Below, piece after piece: positions 56,644-64,000 of a stretch of DNA of 64,000 bases; the first letter of the stretch is position 1, and every line of letters starts with the position of its first letter. Below the pieces are notes generated by a model that ran no database searches, had not been told where the DNA came from, and saw nothing but the letters and a program-made list of their open reading frames with translations. A program made the translations under genes and the position numbers. Source of the stretch: Mucilaginibacter sp. KACC 22773 (GTDB lineage: Bacteria; Bacteroidota; Bacteroidia; Sphingobacteriales; Sphingobacteriaceae); assembly GCF_028736215.1 (NCBI RefSeq), contig NZ_CP117883.1, forward strand, positions 62,001 through 126,000, in the 5' to 3' direction.

Positions 56644-56682
56644 AGACTTCCGAAGTTTTTAAAACTTCGGAAGTCTTTTTTT
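56644..56682 (+). terminator. Strong terminator after the SPFH gene
   Basis: AGACTTCCGAAGTTTT (56644-56659) pairs with AAAACTTCGGAAGTCT (56661-56676), followed by a run of T. Part of the 387-bp gap 56583-56969, which holds no gene. Confidence 0.85.
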
Positions 56683-56713
56683 AAGATAATGTTATTCGTG
56701 TCCGTTCAAAAGT

Positions 56714-56753
56714 AAAGCCCCGTTTATTCCAATTTCAGAATAATGGGGCTTTA
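56714..56753. terminator. Second hairpin terminator, possibly for both directions
   Basis: AAAGCCCCGTTTATTC (56715-56730) pairs approximately with GAATAATGGGGCTTT (56738-56752). It follows the first terminator by about 35 bases. Confidence 0.55.
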
Positions 56754-56865
56754 AGGTTTTATTAGGGTACAGCTGGAGGTTCTGGAGCTCTTTTATACTA
56801 CTATCATGCTGAGTGGTATAATGTCGCGAGGCCCTAAAGGGGAAATGGCATTCAACAATAAAAGA

Positions 56866-56953
56866 CTGTCATGCTGAGGAACGAAGCATCTGTTCACGAA
56901 CTTTTCGATCGGTCATGCACCGCTGATAGATCCTTCGTTCCTTAGGATGACAG
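56866..56953. repeat. Dispersed-type inverted repeat element (88 bp)
   Basis: CTGTCATGCTGAGGAACGAA (first 20 bases of the left arm, 56866-56891) and AGATCCTTCGTTCCTTAGGA (first 20 bases of the right arm, 56928-56953) are imperfect inverted repeats, about 23 of 26 positions complementary. Elements with the phrase TGTCATGCTGAGGAACGAAG are frequent between genes in Bacteroidota genomes. It lies 16 bases from the 3' end of pyrH. Confidence 0.65.
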
Positions 56954-56969
56954 GGAAAAAGAAAGGCTC

Positions 56970-57674
56970 TTATTTCACCAATGTACCAATGGCTTCGCCT
57001 TTGGCTATTTTCATGAAGTTGCCTTCTTTGTTCATATCAAATACAATGATAGGCAGCTTGTTTTCCTGGCAAAGGGTAATAGCTGTCATGTCCATCACGT
57101 TTAAGCCTTTATCATATACTTCCTGGAAGCTGATCTCGTCGTAACGGGTTGCTGTTGGGTCTTTCTCCGGGTCGGCGGTGTAAATACCATCAACGCGGGT
57201 GCCTTTTAATACAACATCGGCTTTAATTTCAATAGCGCGCAATGATGCAGCAGTGTCGGTAGTGAAGTATGGGTTACCGGTACCGGCACCGAAGATCACT
57301 ATTTTACCAACCTCTAAATGGTGCATAGCGCGGCGGCGAATGTATGGTTCGCAAATTTGCTCCATTTTAATAGCCGATTGCAGGCGGGTTTCCACACCAA
57401 TACTTTCTAAAGCATTTTGCAGTGCCATACAGTTAATAACGGTGGCAAGCATGCCCATATAATCGGCCTGTGCACGTTCCATGCCCGATTTTTCGGCACT
57501 CAGGCCCCTAAAAATATTACCGCCGCCAACAACTATCGCAATTTCCATTCCAGTGTCGTAAACACTTTTAATATCCTGGGCATATTGCAAAACCTGCGCA
57601 TTATCAATGCCATATTGCCGGGTACCCATAAGCGATTCGCCCGAAAGCTTCAGTAAAATTCTTTTGTACTTCAT
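56970..57674 (-). CDS. pyrH: UMP kinase
   Basis: 234 residues, the usual size of bacterial UMP kinase (amino-acid-kinase fold). Motifs: [17 protein letters not shown] (phosphate-binding), [30 protein letters not shown]. It phosphorylates UMP to UDP with ATP, a hexameric enzyme normally activated by GTP. The frr gene that often follows pyrH is not seen downstream; instead there are hairpin elements. Regulation not visible. Confidence 0.97.
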   Translation of the reverse strand: MKYKRILLKLSGESLMGTRQYGIDNAQVLQYAQDIKSVYDTGMEIAIVVGGGNIFRGLSAEKSGMERAQADYMGMLATVINCMALQNALESIGVETRLQSAIKMEQICEPYIRRRAMHHLEVGKIVIFGAGTGNPYFTTDTAASLRAIEIKADVVLKGTRVDGIYTADPEKDPTATRYDEISFQEVYDKGLNVMDMTAITLCQENKLPIIVFDMNKEGNFMKIAKGEAIGTLVK

Positions 57675-57800
57675 TTGGTGTGATTTGTTATTAACAGAAA
57701 TAGTGGGAACTTGCTTTTGTAGATATCATGAATTGATAAAGCGTTGTTCATATGAGGTGTCGTTCCGCAAAAATAGCGAATAAAAATTAGTGTTAAAATT

Positions 57801-58922
57801 TTATGTTGTCTTTGTTAATAAATGACCGTTAAGGTAAGTTGCTTCTACCTCAAAATCAGCATTAAAAACAACCATATCGGCAATAAAGTTTTTCTCAATT
57901 TTGCCTTTTTTACCCTGTTTTGCCAATTCGGCCGGGTATAATGAAGCCATGTTAACAGCTTCGGCCAACTCAATGCCTACTTGTTTCACACAGTTTTCTA
58001 CCGCTTTTAGCATGGTAAGCGACGAGCCAGACAGCGTGCCGTCGGGCATTACATATTTATTGCCAGCCAGCCGGTGCTGGTAAGCGCCCTCGTTAGTTGA
58101 GGTAACGGCATCCGTAATCAAAAACAGTTTATCACCCAGCTCACGCTTGGCCAGGCGTATCATGGCCCAATCAACATGGTTACCATCGGCTACAATGCTG
58201 GTATACGGCCGTTCTTCAAAAATAGCGGGAATGTAGCCTGGTTCGCGGTGGTGCATTTGCGGCATGGCGTTAAAAAGGTGGGTTACCGCAGGGATGGGCT
58301 TATTTAAAAATGCTTTCCCCTCGGCGTAAGTAGCATTGCTATGCCCCGATGATATGATAACACCCGCAGTGTGCAGGTAATCAATCACCTCCTGGTCCTG
58401 CAGTTCGGGCGCTATGGTAATCATTTTTATTTCGCCTTCGGCGCGTTCCACCCATCCTTTTACCTCGGCAAGGGTAGCTTTTTTTATATATTTTTCGGGA
58501 TGCGCGCCTTTTTTGGCCGGGTTTAAATACGGCCCTTCCAAATGCAGACCCCAGAAAGCACCCTTCGCTTGTTTGCGATAGGCTTTAGCTGCATCAATTC
58601 CCGCTTCAACAATTTCATTGGTATTGGTACCTATAGTAGCAAAAACGCCGGTGGTGCCCTGGTTAAGCAAATCGCTTTCCAGCCGCTCCAAAGCAGCTAC
58701 CGTTGGCGTGCCGGCGAATAATAAGCCGCCGCTGCCATAAATCTGTAAATCAATAAAGCCGGGAGCAAGGTATGAGCCTTTTAAATCATGCTTATCGGCA
58801 TCAACGGGAATGGCGGTATCATCAATAACATCGATAATGGTGTTGCCTGAAATTAAAACGGCTTTGCCATGGGTTATTTGCCCATTGGAGATTAGTTGGA
58901 GATTGTGGAGTGCTGTTATCAT
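57801..58922 (-). CDS. nagA: N-acetylglucosamine-6-phosphate deacetylase
   Basis: 373 residues, amidohydrolase fold. It removes the acetyl group of GlcNAc-6-phosphate. Motifs: LAPGFIDLQIYGSGG (with QxY in place of HxH, as in single-metal NagA enzymes), LHLEGPYLNPAKKGAH (metal Glu), SSGHSNATY, VTHLFNAMPQMHHREPG, and LITDAV with the catalytic Asp. It feeds amino-sugar or cell-wall recycling; the nagB gene is not next to it. Whether it belongs with the amino-sugar-like second SusCD locus cannot be told from position. Confidence 0.93.
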   Translation of the reverse strand: MITALHNLQLISNGQITHGKAVLISGNTIIDVIDDTAIPVDADKHDLKGSYLAPGFIDLQIYGSGGLLFAGTPTVAALERLESDLLNQGTTGVFATIGTNTNEIVEAGIDAAKAYRKQAKGAFWGLHLEGPYLNPAKKGAHPEKYIKKATLAEVKGWVERAEGEIKMITIAPELQDQEVIDYLHTAGVIISSGHSNATYAEGKAFLNKPIPAVTHLFNAMPQMHHREPGYIPAIFEERPYTSIVADGNHVDWAMIRLAKRELGDKLFLITDAVTSTNEGAYQHRLAGNKYVMPDGTLSGSSLTMLKAVENCVKQVGIELAEAVNMASLYPAELAKQGKKGKIEKNFIADMVVFNADFEVEATYLNGHLLTKTT

Positions 58923-58962
58923 GATACCTGAAGTTTTACCTACATGTCATTGCGATGAACTA

Positions 58963-59124
58963 CGGAGACGACTCACCCCGACATCGCTTCGCTCGTCTGC
59001 CCCTCTCTCCGGCTGTGCCGCATAGAGGGGCGGAAAAGTTTTTTCTTACTAAACCCTCTTTGCGCGAAGCGGAGAGAGGGTGGTCGGGCGTAGCCTCGAC
59101 CGGGTGAGTCATCGCCGACTCACC
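58963..59124. repeat. Complex inverted-repeat element (about 160 bp)
   Basis: This part of the gap between nagA and tsf is GC-rich and packed with complementary pieces: CCCTCTCTCCG (59001-59011) with CGGAGAGAGGG (59070-59080); CCCCTCT (59000-59006) with AGAGGGG (59034-59040); and GACTCACCCCGA near 58970 with the related CGACCGGGTGAGTC near 59097-59110. It looks like a dispersed structured extragenic element, not a gene. Confidence 0.65.
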
Positions 59125-59136
59125 AAACAATATTGC

Positions 59137-59170
59137 AAAAAAAATCCCCCTCGTTTTAAAACGAGGGGGA
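59137..59170 (-). terminator. Terminator of the rplM-rpsI-rpsB-tsf region
   Basis: TCCCCCTCGTTTT (59145-59157) directly abuts its exact complement AAAACGAGGGGGA (59158-59170), so the stem closes on a TTTTAAAA loop. A run of A at 59137-59144 serves as the T run on the minus strand. It stands 8 bases beyond the tsf stop codon. Confidence 0.85.
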
Positions 59171-59178
59171 TAATATAA

Positions 59179-60030
59179 TTAAGCTCCTAAAGCTACCCGC
59201 TTAAATGCGGTTACTGTGAGGCCTTTTTCAACGGTGGCCAGGAACTGGGCAACGTTTTTAGATGAATCTTTTACAAACTCCTGGTTTAACAGGGTTGAGT
59301 CTTTGTAAAACTTGTTCAGTTTACCTAAGCTGATTTTTTCAACCATTTCTTCTGGTTTACCTTCAGCACGGATCACGTCTTTAGCAATTTCCAGTTCACG
59401 CTCAATAACAGTGGCATCAACGCCATCTTTATCAACCGCAATTGGGTTCATAGCTGCAATTTGCATAGCAACGTCTTTGCCAGCTTCGTCGGCACCTTCA
59501 GGGTTTGAGTTTAAAGCTACCAATACACCTAAACGGAAGTTACCGTGTACATAAGCGATAACTTTTTCGCCGGTGATGATCTCTAATTTAGAAACACCAA
59601 TTTTTTCGCCGATTTTACCGGTCTTGTCAATAACAGCTTCACCAATAGTAGTAGTGGTGTTTTCTGTATCGATAGAAAGCGCGTAAAGTTCTTCGATGCT
59701 TTTTGGCTGGTTTTCAACTGCTTTGTTAGCAATTTCGTTAGCGAAAGCGATGAACTCAGCATTTTTAGCTACGAAATCAGTTTCGCAGTTAAGTTCGATG
59801 ATAACACCTGTTTTGCCATCGGCGCTGGTGCGCGATATAACAACACCTTCGTTTGATTCCCTGTCCTGACGGCTTGCTGCAACTTTAGCACCTTTTTTTC
59901 TTAAAAAATCGATAGCTGCTTCAAAATCACCGTTAGTTTCAGTTAATGCTTTTTTGCAATCCATCATACCGGCGCCTGTTTGTTGGCGCAGTTTATTTAC
60001 GTCGGCTGCAGATATTTGTACTGTAGACAT
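59179..60030 (-). CDS. tsf: Translation elongation factor Ts
   Basis: 283 residues. N-terminal UBA-like domain with VNKLRQQTGAGMMDCKKALT, and the core domain with IELNCETDFVAKNAEF and AYVHGNFRLGVLVAL. It is the nucleotide exchange factor of EF-Tu. It follows rpsB, as in most bacteria, but with a 222-bp gap that contains an inverted repeat (60178-60243). Confidence 0.97.
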   Translation of the reverse strand: MSTVQISAADVNKLRQQTGAGMMDCKKALTETNGDFEAAIDFLRKKGAKVAASRQDRESNEGVVISRTSADGKTGVIIELNCETDFVAKNAEFIAFANEIANKAVENQPKSIEELYALSIDTENTTTTIGEAVIDKTGKIGEKIGVSKLEIITGEKVIAYVHGNFRLGVLVALNSNPEGADEAGKDVAMQIAAMNPIAVDKDGVDATVIERELEIAKDVIRAEGKPEEMVEKISLGKLNKFYKDSTLLNQEFVKDSSKNVAQFLATVEKGLTVTAFKRVALGA

Positions 60031-60177
60031 CTTTTTTTGTTTTAAGTGGTATGTTATGAGTTATAGGCTACCGGCAAATTTAATATGCCCCTGTAACCTG
60101 CAACTGTATTTAGTATTAAAAAATACAGGTTGTAAAGTATCGGTATATCTACCTTAATTCTACAACCTATATGAAAA

Positions 60178-60243
60178 AGTCGTAAGTATTAAGCTCAAAG
60201 CCTCAGAGTATAATTCCAGACTTAGTACTTAGTACTTACGACT
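60178..60243. repeat. Inverted-repeat element between rpsB and tsf
   Basis: AGTCGTAAGTATT (60178-60190) and AGTACTTACGACT (60231-60243) are near-perfect inverted repeats across a 40-base interval. It lies within the 222-bp rpsB-tsf gap and shares its core with the hairpin at 46984-47032, so it may be a dispersed element. Confidence 0.55.
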
Positions 60244-60252
60244 AAAATATAA

Positions 60253-61110
60253 TTACTCTTCTGTTTCGGCAGGTGCTTCGGTGTCAGCGTCGGCTACAAC
60301 GTCTGCAACTTCGGCAGTTTTTCTTGCTCTTTTACCGTCTTCGCTACGATCTTTAACTTCAGGAGCATCAGCTTTTGCTTTAGCAGCAACTGCTTCTTTT
60401 TCTGCTTCGTCTTCTTTATCGCGTTTGCGTTCTTCCAAACCTTCTTCAATCGCTTTGATGATAATGCTGGTAATCAATGAAATTGATTTGGTAGCATCGT
60501 CATTCGCAGGGATAGGGAAATCGATGTTTGAAGGATCGGAGTTGGTATCAACCATAGCAAATGTAGGGATATTCAACTTCAAAGCCTCAGATACTGCAAT
60601 ATGCTCTTTCTTAACGTCGATAAGGAATAATGCTGCAGGTAAACGGTTCAAATCAGCAATACCACCTAAAAGGGTTTCTAATTTGATACGCTCACGTTGT
60701 ATCATCAGTCTTTCTTTTTTAGAAAGGTTGCTGTAAGTACCATCTTTAGTCAATTTATCGATGTTTGACATCTTTTTGATCGACTTACGTACGGTAGCAA
60801 AGTTAGTTAACATACCACCCAACCAACGCTCGGTGATGTAGGGCATGTTTACACTTTTTGCATAATCAGCAACAATATCTTTCGCTTGTTTCTTTGTAGC
60901 TACGAATAATACCTTACGGCCTGATTTTACTATTTGTTTGATAGCTGCAGCAGCTTCTTCAACCTTAGTTAAGGTTTTATTTAAATCGATAATGTGGATA
61001 CCGTTACGCTCCATGAAAATGTACTGTGACATTTTCGGATCCCATTTGCGGGTAAGGTGACCAAAGTGTACACCTGCATCCAGTAAATCCTGATATGTTG
61101 TTCTTGCCAT
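60253..61110 (-). CDS. rpsB: 30S ribosomal protein S2
   Basis: 285 residues, somewhat longer than the ~240 typical because of an acidic/Ala-rich C-terminal tail (from about residue 230; EAEKEAVAAKAKADAPEVKD, then ADTEAPAETEE), which is common in this phylum. Core motifs: LLDAGVHFGHLTRKWDPKM, YITERWLGGMLTNFATV, and FAMVDTNSDPSNIDFPIPAN. It is 18 bases from rpsI. Confidence 0.97.
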   Translation of the reverse strand: MARTTYQDLLDAGVHFGHLTRKWDPKMSQYIFMERNGIHIIDLNKTLTKVEEAAAAIKQIVKSGRKVLFVATKKQAKDIVADYAKSVNMPYITERWLGGMLTNFATVRKSIKKMSNIDKLTKDGTYSNLSKKERLMIQRERIKLETLLGGIADLNRLPAALFLIDVKKEHIAVSEALKLNIPTFAMVDTNSDPSNIDFPIPANDDATKSISLITSIIIKAIEEGLEERKRDKEDEAEKEAVAAKAKADAPEVKDRSEDGKRARKTAEVADVVADADTEAPAETEE

Positions 61111-61128
61111 TGTGTTGTCCTCCTGTGA

Positions 61129-61515
61129 TTAACGTTTACTGAATTGGAATCTCTTACGTGCTTTCTTACGACCTGGTTTCTTACGCTCAACCATACGGTC
61201 ATCGCGGGTCATAATACCTTTAGCGCGTAATGCTGGTTTCTTTTCAGGATCCAGTTCAACAATGGCTTTAGCGATAGCTAAACGAACGGCTTCTGCCTGT
61301 CCTTTTACACCACCACCTGCAACATTTACTTTAACATCAAATTTTCCGGTGCTACCAGAAACCTCAGTGCTCTGAGTTACGATGTACTGTAATGGCAATG
61401 TTGGGAAGTACTCTTTGTAATCTTTACCGTTAACGATGATCGCACCATTTCCTTCTGAAAGGTAGATGCGGGCAACGGCTGTTTTTCTTCTGCCTGAAGT
61501 GTTAGTTGTTGGCAT
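61129..61515 (-). CDS. rpsI: 30S ribosomal protein S9
   Basis: 128 residues, normal length. GRRKTAVARIYLSEGNGAII at the N terminus and the basic C terminus ending in KKARKRFQFSKR, with the terminal Lys-Arg that reaches the P-site tRNA. It lies 26 bases behind rplM in the usual rplM-rpsI pair. Confidence 0.98.
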   Translation of the reverse strand: MPTTNTSGRRKTAVARIYLSEGNGAIIVNGKDYKEYFPTLPLQYIVTQSTEVSGSTGKFDVKVNVAGGGVKGQAEAVRLAIAKAIVELDPEKKPALRAKGIMTRDDRMVERKKPGRKKARKRFQFSKR

Positions 61516-61541
61516 TTTTTTTCTCCTTTGAAATTAAAAAG

Positions 61542-61979
61542 TTAAATGGTTGTTGGGTTTTGTGCTGCATGTGGATGCTCGCCACCTGCATATACATACA
61601 GGTTACCAAATAATGCTTTACCCAAACGACTTTTAGGTAACATACCACGAACGGCTTTTTCAATTACGCGTTCAGGATGTTTTGCCATTAACTCCTTAGG
61701 AGAAATGAAACGCTGACCACCTGGATAACCAGTGTAAGAAACATACTGCTTTGCGCTGAATTTGTTTCCGGTCAACTTTACCTTGTCTGCATTGATAACT
61801 ATTACATTATCACCGCAGTCTACGTTCGGGGTGAAATCTGGCTTGGTTTTACCACGGATGATCATTGCGATCTTAGTGGACAAGCGCCCCAAAATCTCGC
61901 CTTGTGCGTCAACAACAACCCATTGTTTGTTAACGGTTTTTTTGTTGGCTGAGACAGTTTTGTAACTTAACGTATTCAC
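61542..61979 (-). CDS. rplM: 50S ribosomal protein L13
   Basis: 145 residues, normal length. Motifs: VVDAQGEILGRLSTKIAMII, VNADK-like VINADKVKLTG, and RGMLPKSRLGKALFGNLYVY. First gene of the minus-strand rplM-rpsI-rpsB-tsf run; its promoter must lie in 61980-62346. Confidence 0.98.
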   Translation of the reverse strand: MNTLSYKTVSANKKTVNKQWVVVDAQGEILGRLSTKIAMIIRGKTKPDFTPNVDCGDNVIVINADKVKLTGNKFSAKQYVSYTGYPGGQRFISPKELMAKHPERVIEKAVRGMLPKSRLGKALFGNLYVYAGGEHPHAAQNPTTI

Positions 61980-62202
61980 TTGCTTTAAATTAAATTGTTT
62001 AAACGTTTATTATACCCCGCATTTTCGGGACTGCAAAGATACAGCTTATTATGTTATTAACAAATAGTTTTGCACTAATTTTTAAGCAGTTATTCATCCT
62101 GCTGTTCAGGCAATTAAAACCAGAGGCTTTTGTTAACAAGTTAGCTGCGGGTGCAAATGTTTATCGGTATTTGTCGAGCTAAGACGCTAAAAGATCAGAT
62201 CG

Positions 62203-62248
62203 CGTTGCCCTAAGTGTCCTCACTTGCGGCCCGCATGCTAACTATGCG
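62203..62248. repeat. Direct repeat copy 1, left of the Imm7 gene (in the 367-bp gap 61980-62346)
   Basis: This 46-base unit (CGTTGCCCTAAGTGTCCTCA, then a core with CACTTGCGGCCCGCATGC) matches 41 of 46 bases, without gaps, with 62752-62797. Each copy contains a small palindrome AAGTGTCCTCACTT. The two units bracket the immunity gene at 62347-62733. The rest of the gap holds no gene I can support. Confidence 0.85.
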
Positions 62249-62346
62249 TATATTATCGTTTTGATGCAAAGTCCGATCAAAAAGTTATTGATAACTTGCA
62301 AAGTTATTCCCCCAAAATTGGCGTTGAAGTACAATAAAATATTGAG

Positions 62347-62733
62347 ATGATAGAAATTAACGGTTGGATTTCACTTGAAAGTTCCACAGACGGAGAAGAT
62401 AAATTGACAGAAGAAGTTATTTTAATCATAAATGAAATTATAGAATCGCATAATTCGTTTAATCAATATTTTAGAATTTTATCTATAAATGGTAATTATG
62501 TAGTGCAGATAGCTTTAAATCACAACCATAATTTGGGTTATGTAGAAATGGTAAATGATTTAATAAATGATATTTGCAAATTGGCAAAGGCGAGTTACGG
62601 GATAATATATTTGCGGGATGACGAAAATGAATTTGATTTTAATATGTTTAAAATATTGAGAATCGCTAAAGGGCAGGTTTCCTATGAGAATGACAAGTTG
62701 ATTTCTCCTTGTAATCCTCTTATTGAAGACTAA
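62347..62733 (+). CDS. Imm7-type immunity protein, orphan
   Basis: 128 residues. It opens with EINGWISLESSTDGED and ends with the family pattern ASYGIIYLRDDENEFDFNMF then a late LISPCNPLIED, which resembles immunity protein family 7 of polymorphic toxin systems (SYGLLYxRDDE ... LSPCxPxxED). Such proteins neutralise a cognate toxin domain delivered by Rhs/CDI/T6-like proteins. No toxin gene is near, so it is an orphan immunity gene, possibly protecting against neighbours. AT-rich relative to the flanks and bracketed by 46-base direct repeats. Confidence 0.7.
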   Translation: MIEINGWISLESSTDGEDKLTEEVILIINEIIESHNSFNQYFRILSINGNYVVQIALNHNHNLGYVEMVNDLINDICKLAKASYGIIYLRDDENEFDFNMFKILRIAKGQVSYENDKLISPCNPLIED

Positions 62734-62751
62734 CCACCTACACTCCCCCTC

Positions 62752-62797
62752 CGCTGCCGCAAGTGTCCTCACTTGTGGCCCGCATGCTAAGTATGCG
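62752..62797. repeat. Direct repeat copy 2, right of the Imm7 gene (in the 497-bp gap 62734-63230)
   Basis: This 46-base unit (CGCTGCCGCAAGTGTCCTCA, then ACTTGTGGCCCGCATGC core) matches copy 1 at 62203-62248 in 41 of 46 bases. It starts 18 bases after the immunity gene stop codon. The rest of this gap (62798-63230) is mostly unstructured; it includes a hairpin at 62884-62910 and probably the left end of the IS element. Confidence 0.85.
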
Positions 62798-62883
62798 CCG
62801 TGCCTTTAGGACAATCAACTATGTTTCTCGTCAACCTCAATTCTTTCTCTTTGCAAATTGAGATTCCGTTTAAAAATATGCAA

Positions 62884-62910
62884 ATTCCGGATGAAACAAA
62901 CATCCGGAAT
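62884..62910. terminator. Hairpin upstream of the IS110 transposase
   Basis: ATTCCGGATG (62884-62893) and CATCCGGAAT (62901-62910) form a 10-bp perfect stem with a 7-base loop, followed by TTATATATT. It could be a terminator or part of an extragenic element. Confidence 0.5.
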
Positions 62911-63230
62911 TTATATATTCATTACTACCCATGACATGTTTTCTTTTCGAGGTGCGTGGGCCTGTCACCCTGAGTAAGTTTTATTTGCGCACAAATAATG
63001 TCATTGCAGATGACAAGCTATTCCCGAATTTTGTAAAAAAGCAACTTATGGCAGTGTAGCAGTTTAGCTCCTGGTGTTTTTTACCCGCCCCTGAGTTTTG
63101 CTTCAGGAAATAGCGTAAGCATTTTGGTGATACTGTTAGCAGCAGCATTCCCGTATGGCAGCGTGCCTTTTTTATCTATCGCTCTCCTGAGCCATAAGTT
63201 GCTTAATTATTAGATCTTAAAAGCAAAGTT

Positions 63231-64000
63231 ATGGCAAAAGAAACAACTTTTGAAACAGTTCATGAAAACGTTGCGGGTATTGATATCGGCGCGGAACAAA
63301 TTTTTGTATCCCCGGACGGACAAGAAGTGGTCACCTTTGAAACCTTTACATCGAGCTATTATGCCTGTGCAATATATCTGCGGGAAAAGGGGATAAAAAA
63401 GGTTGCGATGGAAGCGACAGGGGTATACTGGATCGCTTTGTACTTTCTATTAGAAGAACTTGGCATGCTGGTATGCCTGGTCAACCCTAAAGAAACAAAA
63501 CAAGCAAAAGGGAGAAAAACAGACGTAAGGGACTGTCAGTGGATCCAAAAGCTATTTGCAGCCGGCATCCTGCGTCATAGTTTCATTCCACAAGGCAAAT
63601 TCATGGAACTTCGTCACTTAGTCCGTGAGCGGCTGGATATCATAAGCATGGGCAGTACCTATGTTAATAAAATGCAAAAATGCCTGGAACTGATGAACAT
63701 CAAGCTTCCGGAAGTCCTTAGCCAGATCCATGGCACCAGCGGGATCAATATGATCAAGGCCATATTATCGGGTAGCCGTGATGCTGCTTATTTGCTTAGT
63801 CTTTGTGATGACCGTATCCAAAAGTATAAAGGCGAAAAAGTAATAAAAGCTTTGGAGGGGCGATATAATGATACTTACTTGTTTATGCTTGAGCAGAACC
63901 TAAAGCTTTGGGAAATTCATCAGCAACAAATAAAAATGATCGATAAGGAAATAGCTCACTTGCTGGATGAACTAAGTGAAGACAAAGAAGAAGTGGCAGC
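63231..64000 (+). mobile_element. IS110-family transposase, 3' part outside window
   Basis: Reading from the ATG at 63231 gives 256 codons open to the end of the window. The N-terminal DEDD-type RuvC-like domain is clear: VAGIDIGAEQIFVSPDGQE with the first Asp, KVAMEATGVYWIALYFL with the Glu, and GRKTDVRDCQWIQKLF with a third acidic residue. The C-terminal part with the serine nucleophile (Transposase_20) is off the window. IS110 elements have no long terminal inverted repeats and are now known to use bridge RNAs from their noncoding ends; the noncoding 5' side here would be within 62911-63230. Confidence 0.85.

Noticed and set aside
60281..60736. A 151-codon plus-strand frame antisense to rpsB
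   Set aside because: Shadow of the Ala/Glu-rich rpsB coding sequence, composition rich in Ser and Ala, no motif.
62203..62797. Two repeats with a constant interval as a possible CRISPR array
   Set aside because: Only two copies, 46 bases long and over 500 bases apart with a gene between them; no spacers and no cas genes.

Overview
The window looks like a chromosomal segment of a Bacteroidota bacterium of the Sphingobacteriaceae, most like Mucilaginibacter or Pedobacter. The basis is two SusC/SusD glycan-uptake loci, a hybrid two-component sensor with a sugar-binding domain, an ECF-sigma/FecR pair, a type IX-secreted SprB-like protein, Bacteroidota-type promoters (TTTG...TAnnTTTG) and the family signatures of the housekeeping genes. 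Genus placement is inference. No rRNA, tRNA or CRISPR array was seen.

Layout. 1-3303: 3' part of a large secreted ThuA / sugar dehydrogenase / PKD / cytochrome c protein. 3337-3826: terminator, a nested inverted-repeat element and an orphan DUF2683 antitoxin-like gene. 3882-15771: a compact fructan utilisation locus (hybrid sensor-regulator; MFS sugar importer, fructokinase, SusC, SusD, GH32 fructanase). 15913-26214: Crp/Fnr-like regulator, glycine decarboxylase, a T9SS beta-helix/SprB-like protein with a decayed paralogue fragment behind it, an RluB-type pseudouridine synthase with a long repetitive basic tail, and a lytic transglycosylase. 26620-31082: uvrA, then an AT-richer Fic enzyme overlapping a Phd/YefM-like small gene. 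31064-39702: second SusCD locus under ECF sigma/FecR control with a NagX/HGSNAT-like membrane acyltransferase but no glycoside hydrolase. 39777-43989: HMA-domain protein, DUF4197 lipoprotein, PiT phosphate transporter plus DUF47 partner, and a PhoR-like histidine kinase. 43999-49093: a type III polyketide synthase cluster (methyltransferase, FAD oxidoreductase, type III PKS, YceI; divergent UbiA prenyltransferase and small membrane protein). 49278-51020: two unrecognised membrane-protein genes in AT-rich DNA. 51132-56582: carbohydrate porin, HD hydrolase, XRE regulator with an operator-like palindrome, DUF4407 protein, and a rhodanese/small membrane/SPFH operon. 56970-61979: pyrH, nagA, tsf, rpsB, rpsI, rplM. 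61980-64000: an Imm7-type immunity gene bracketed by 46-bp direct repeats, then an IS110-family transposase running off the end.

How the genes work together. The fructan locus is self-contained: the sensor should read fructose in the periplasm, SusCD import fructo-oligosaccharides or sucrose, periplasmic GH32 releases fructose, the MFS protein imports it and the PfkB kinase phosphorylates it. The type III PKS cluster resembles in composition the actinobacterial srs and agq pathways for modified alkylresorcinols/alkylquinones, but its product in this lineage cannot be read from sequence. I consider this cluster, the Fic/Phd-like pair and the repeat-bracketed immunity cassette the most interesting parts.
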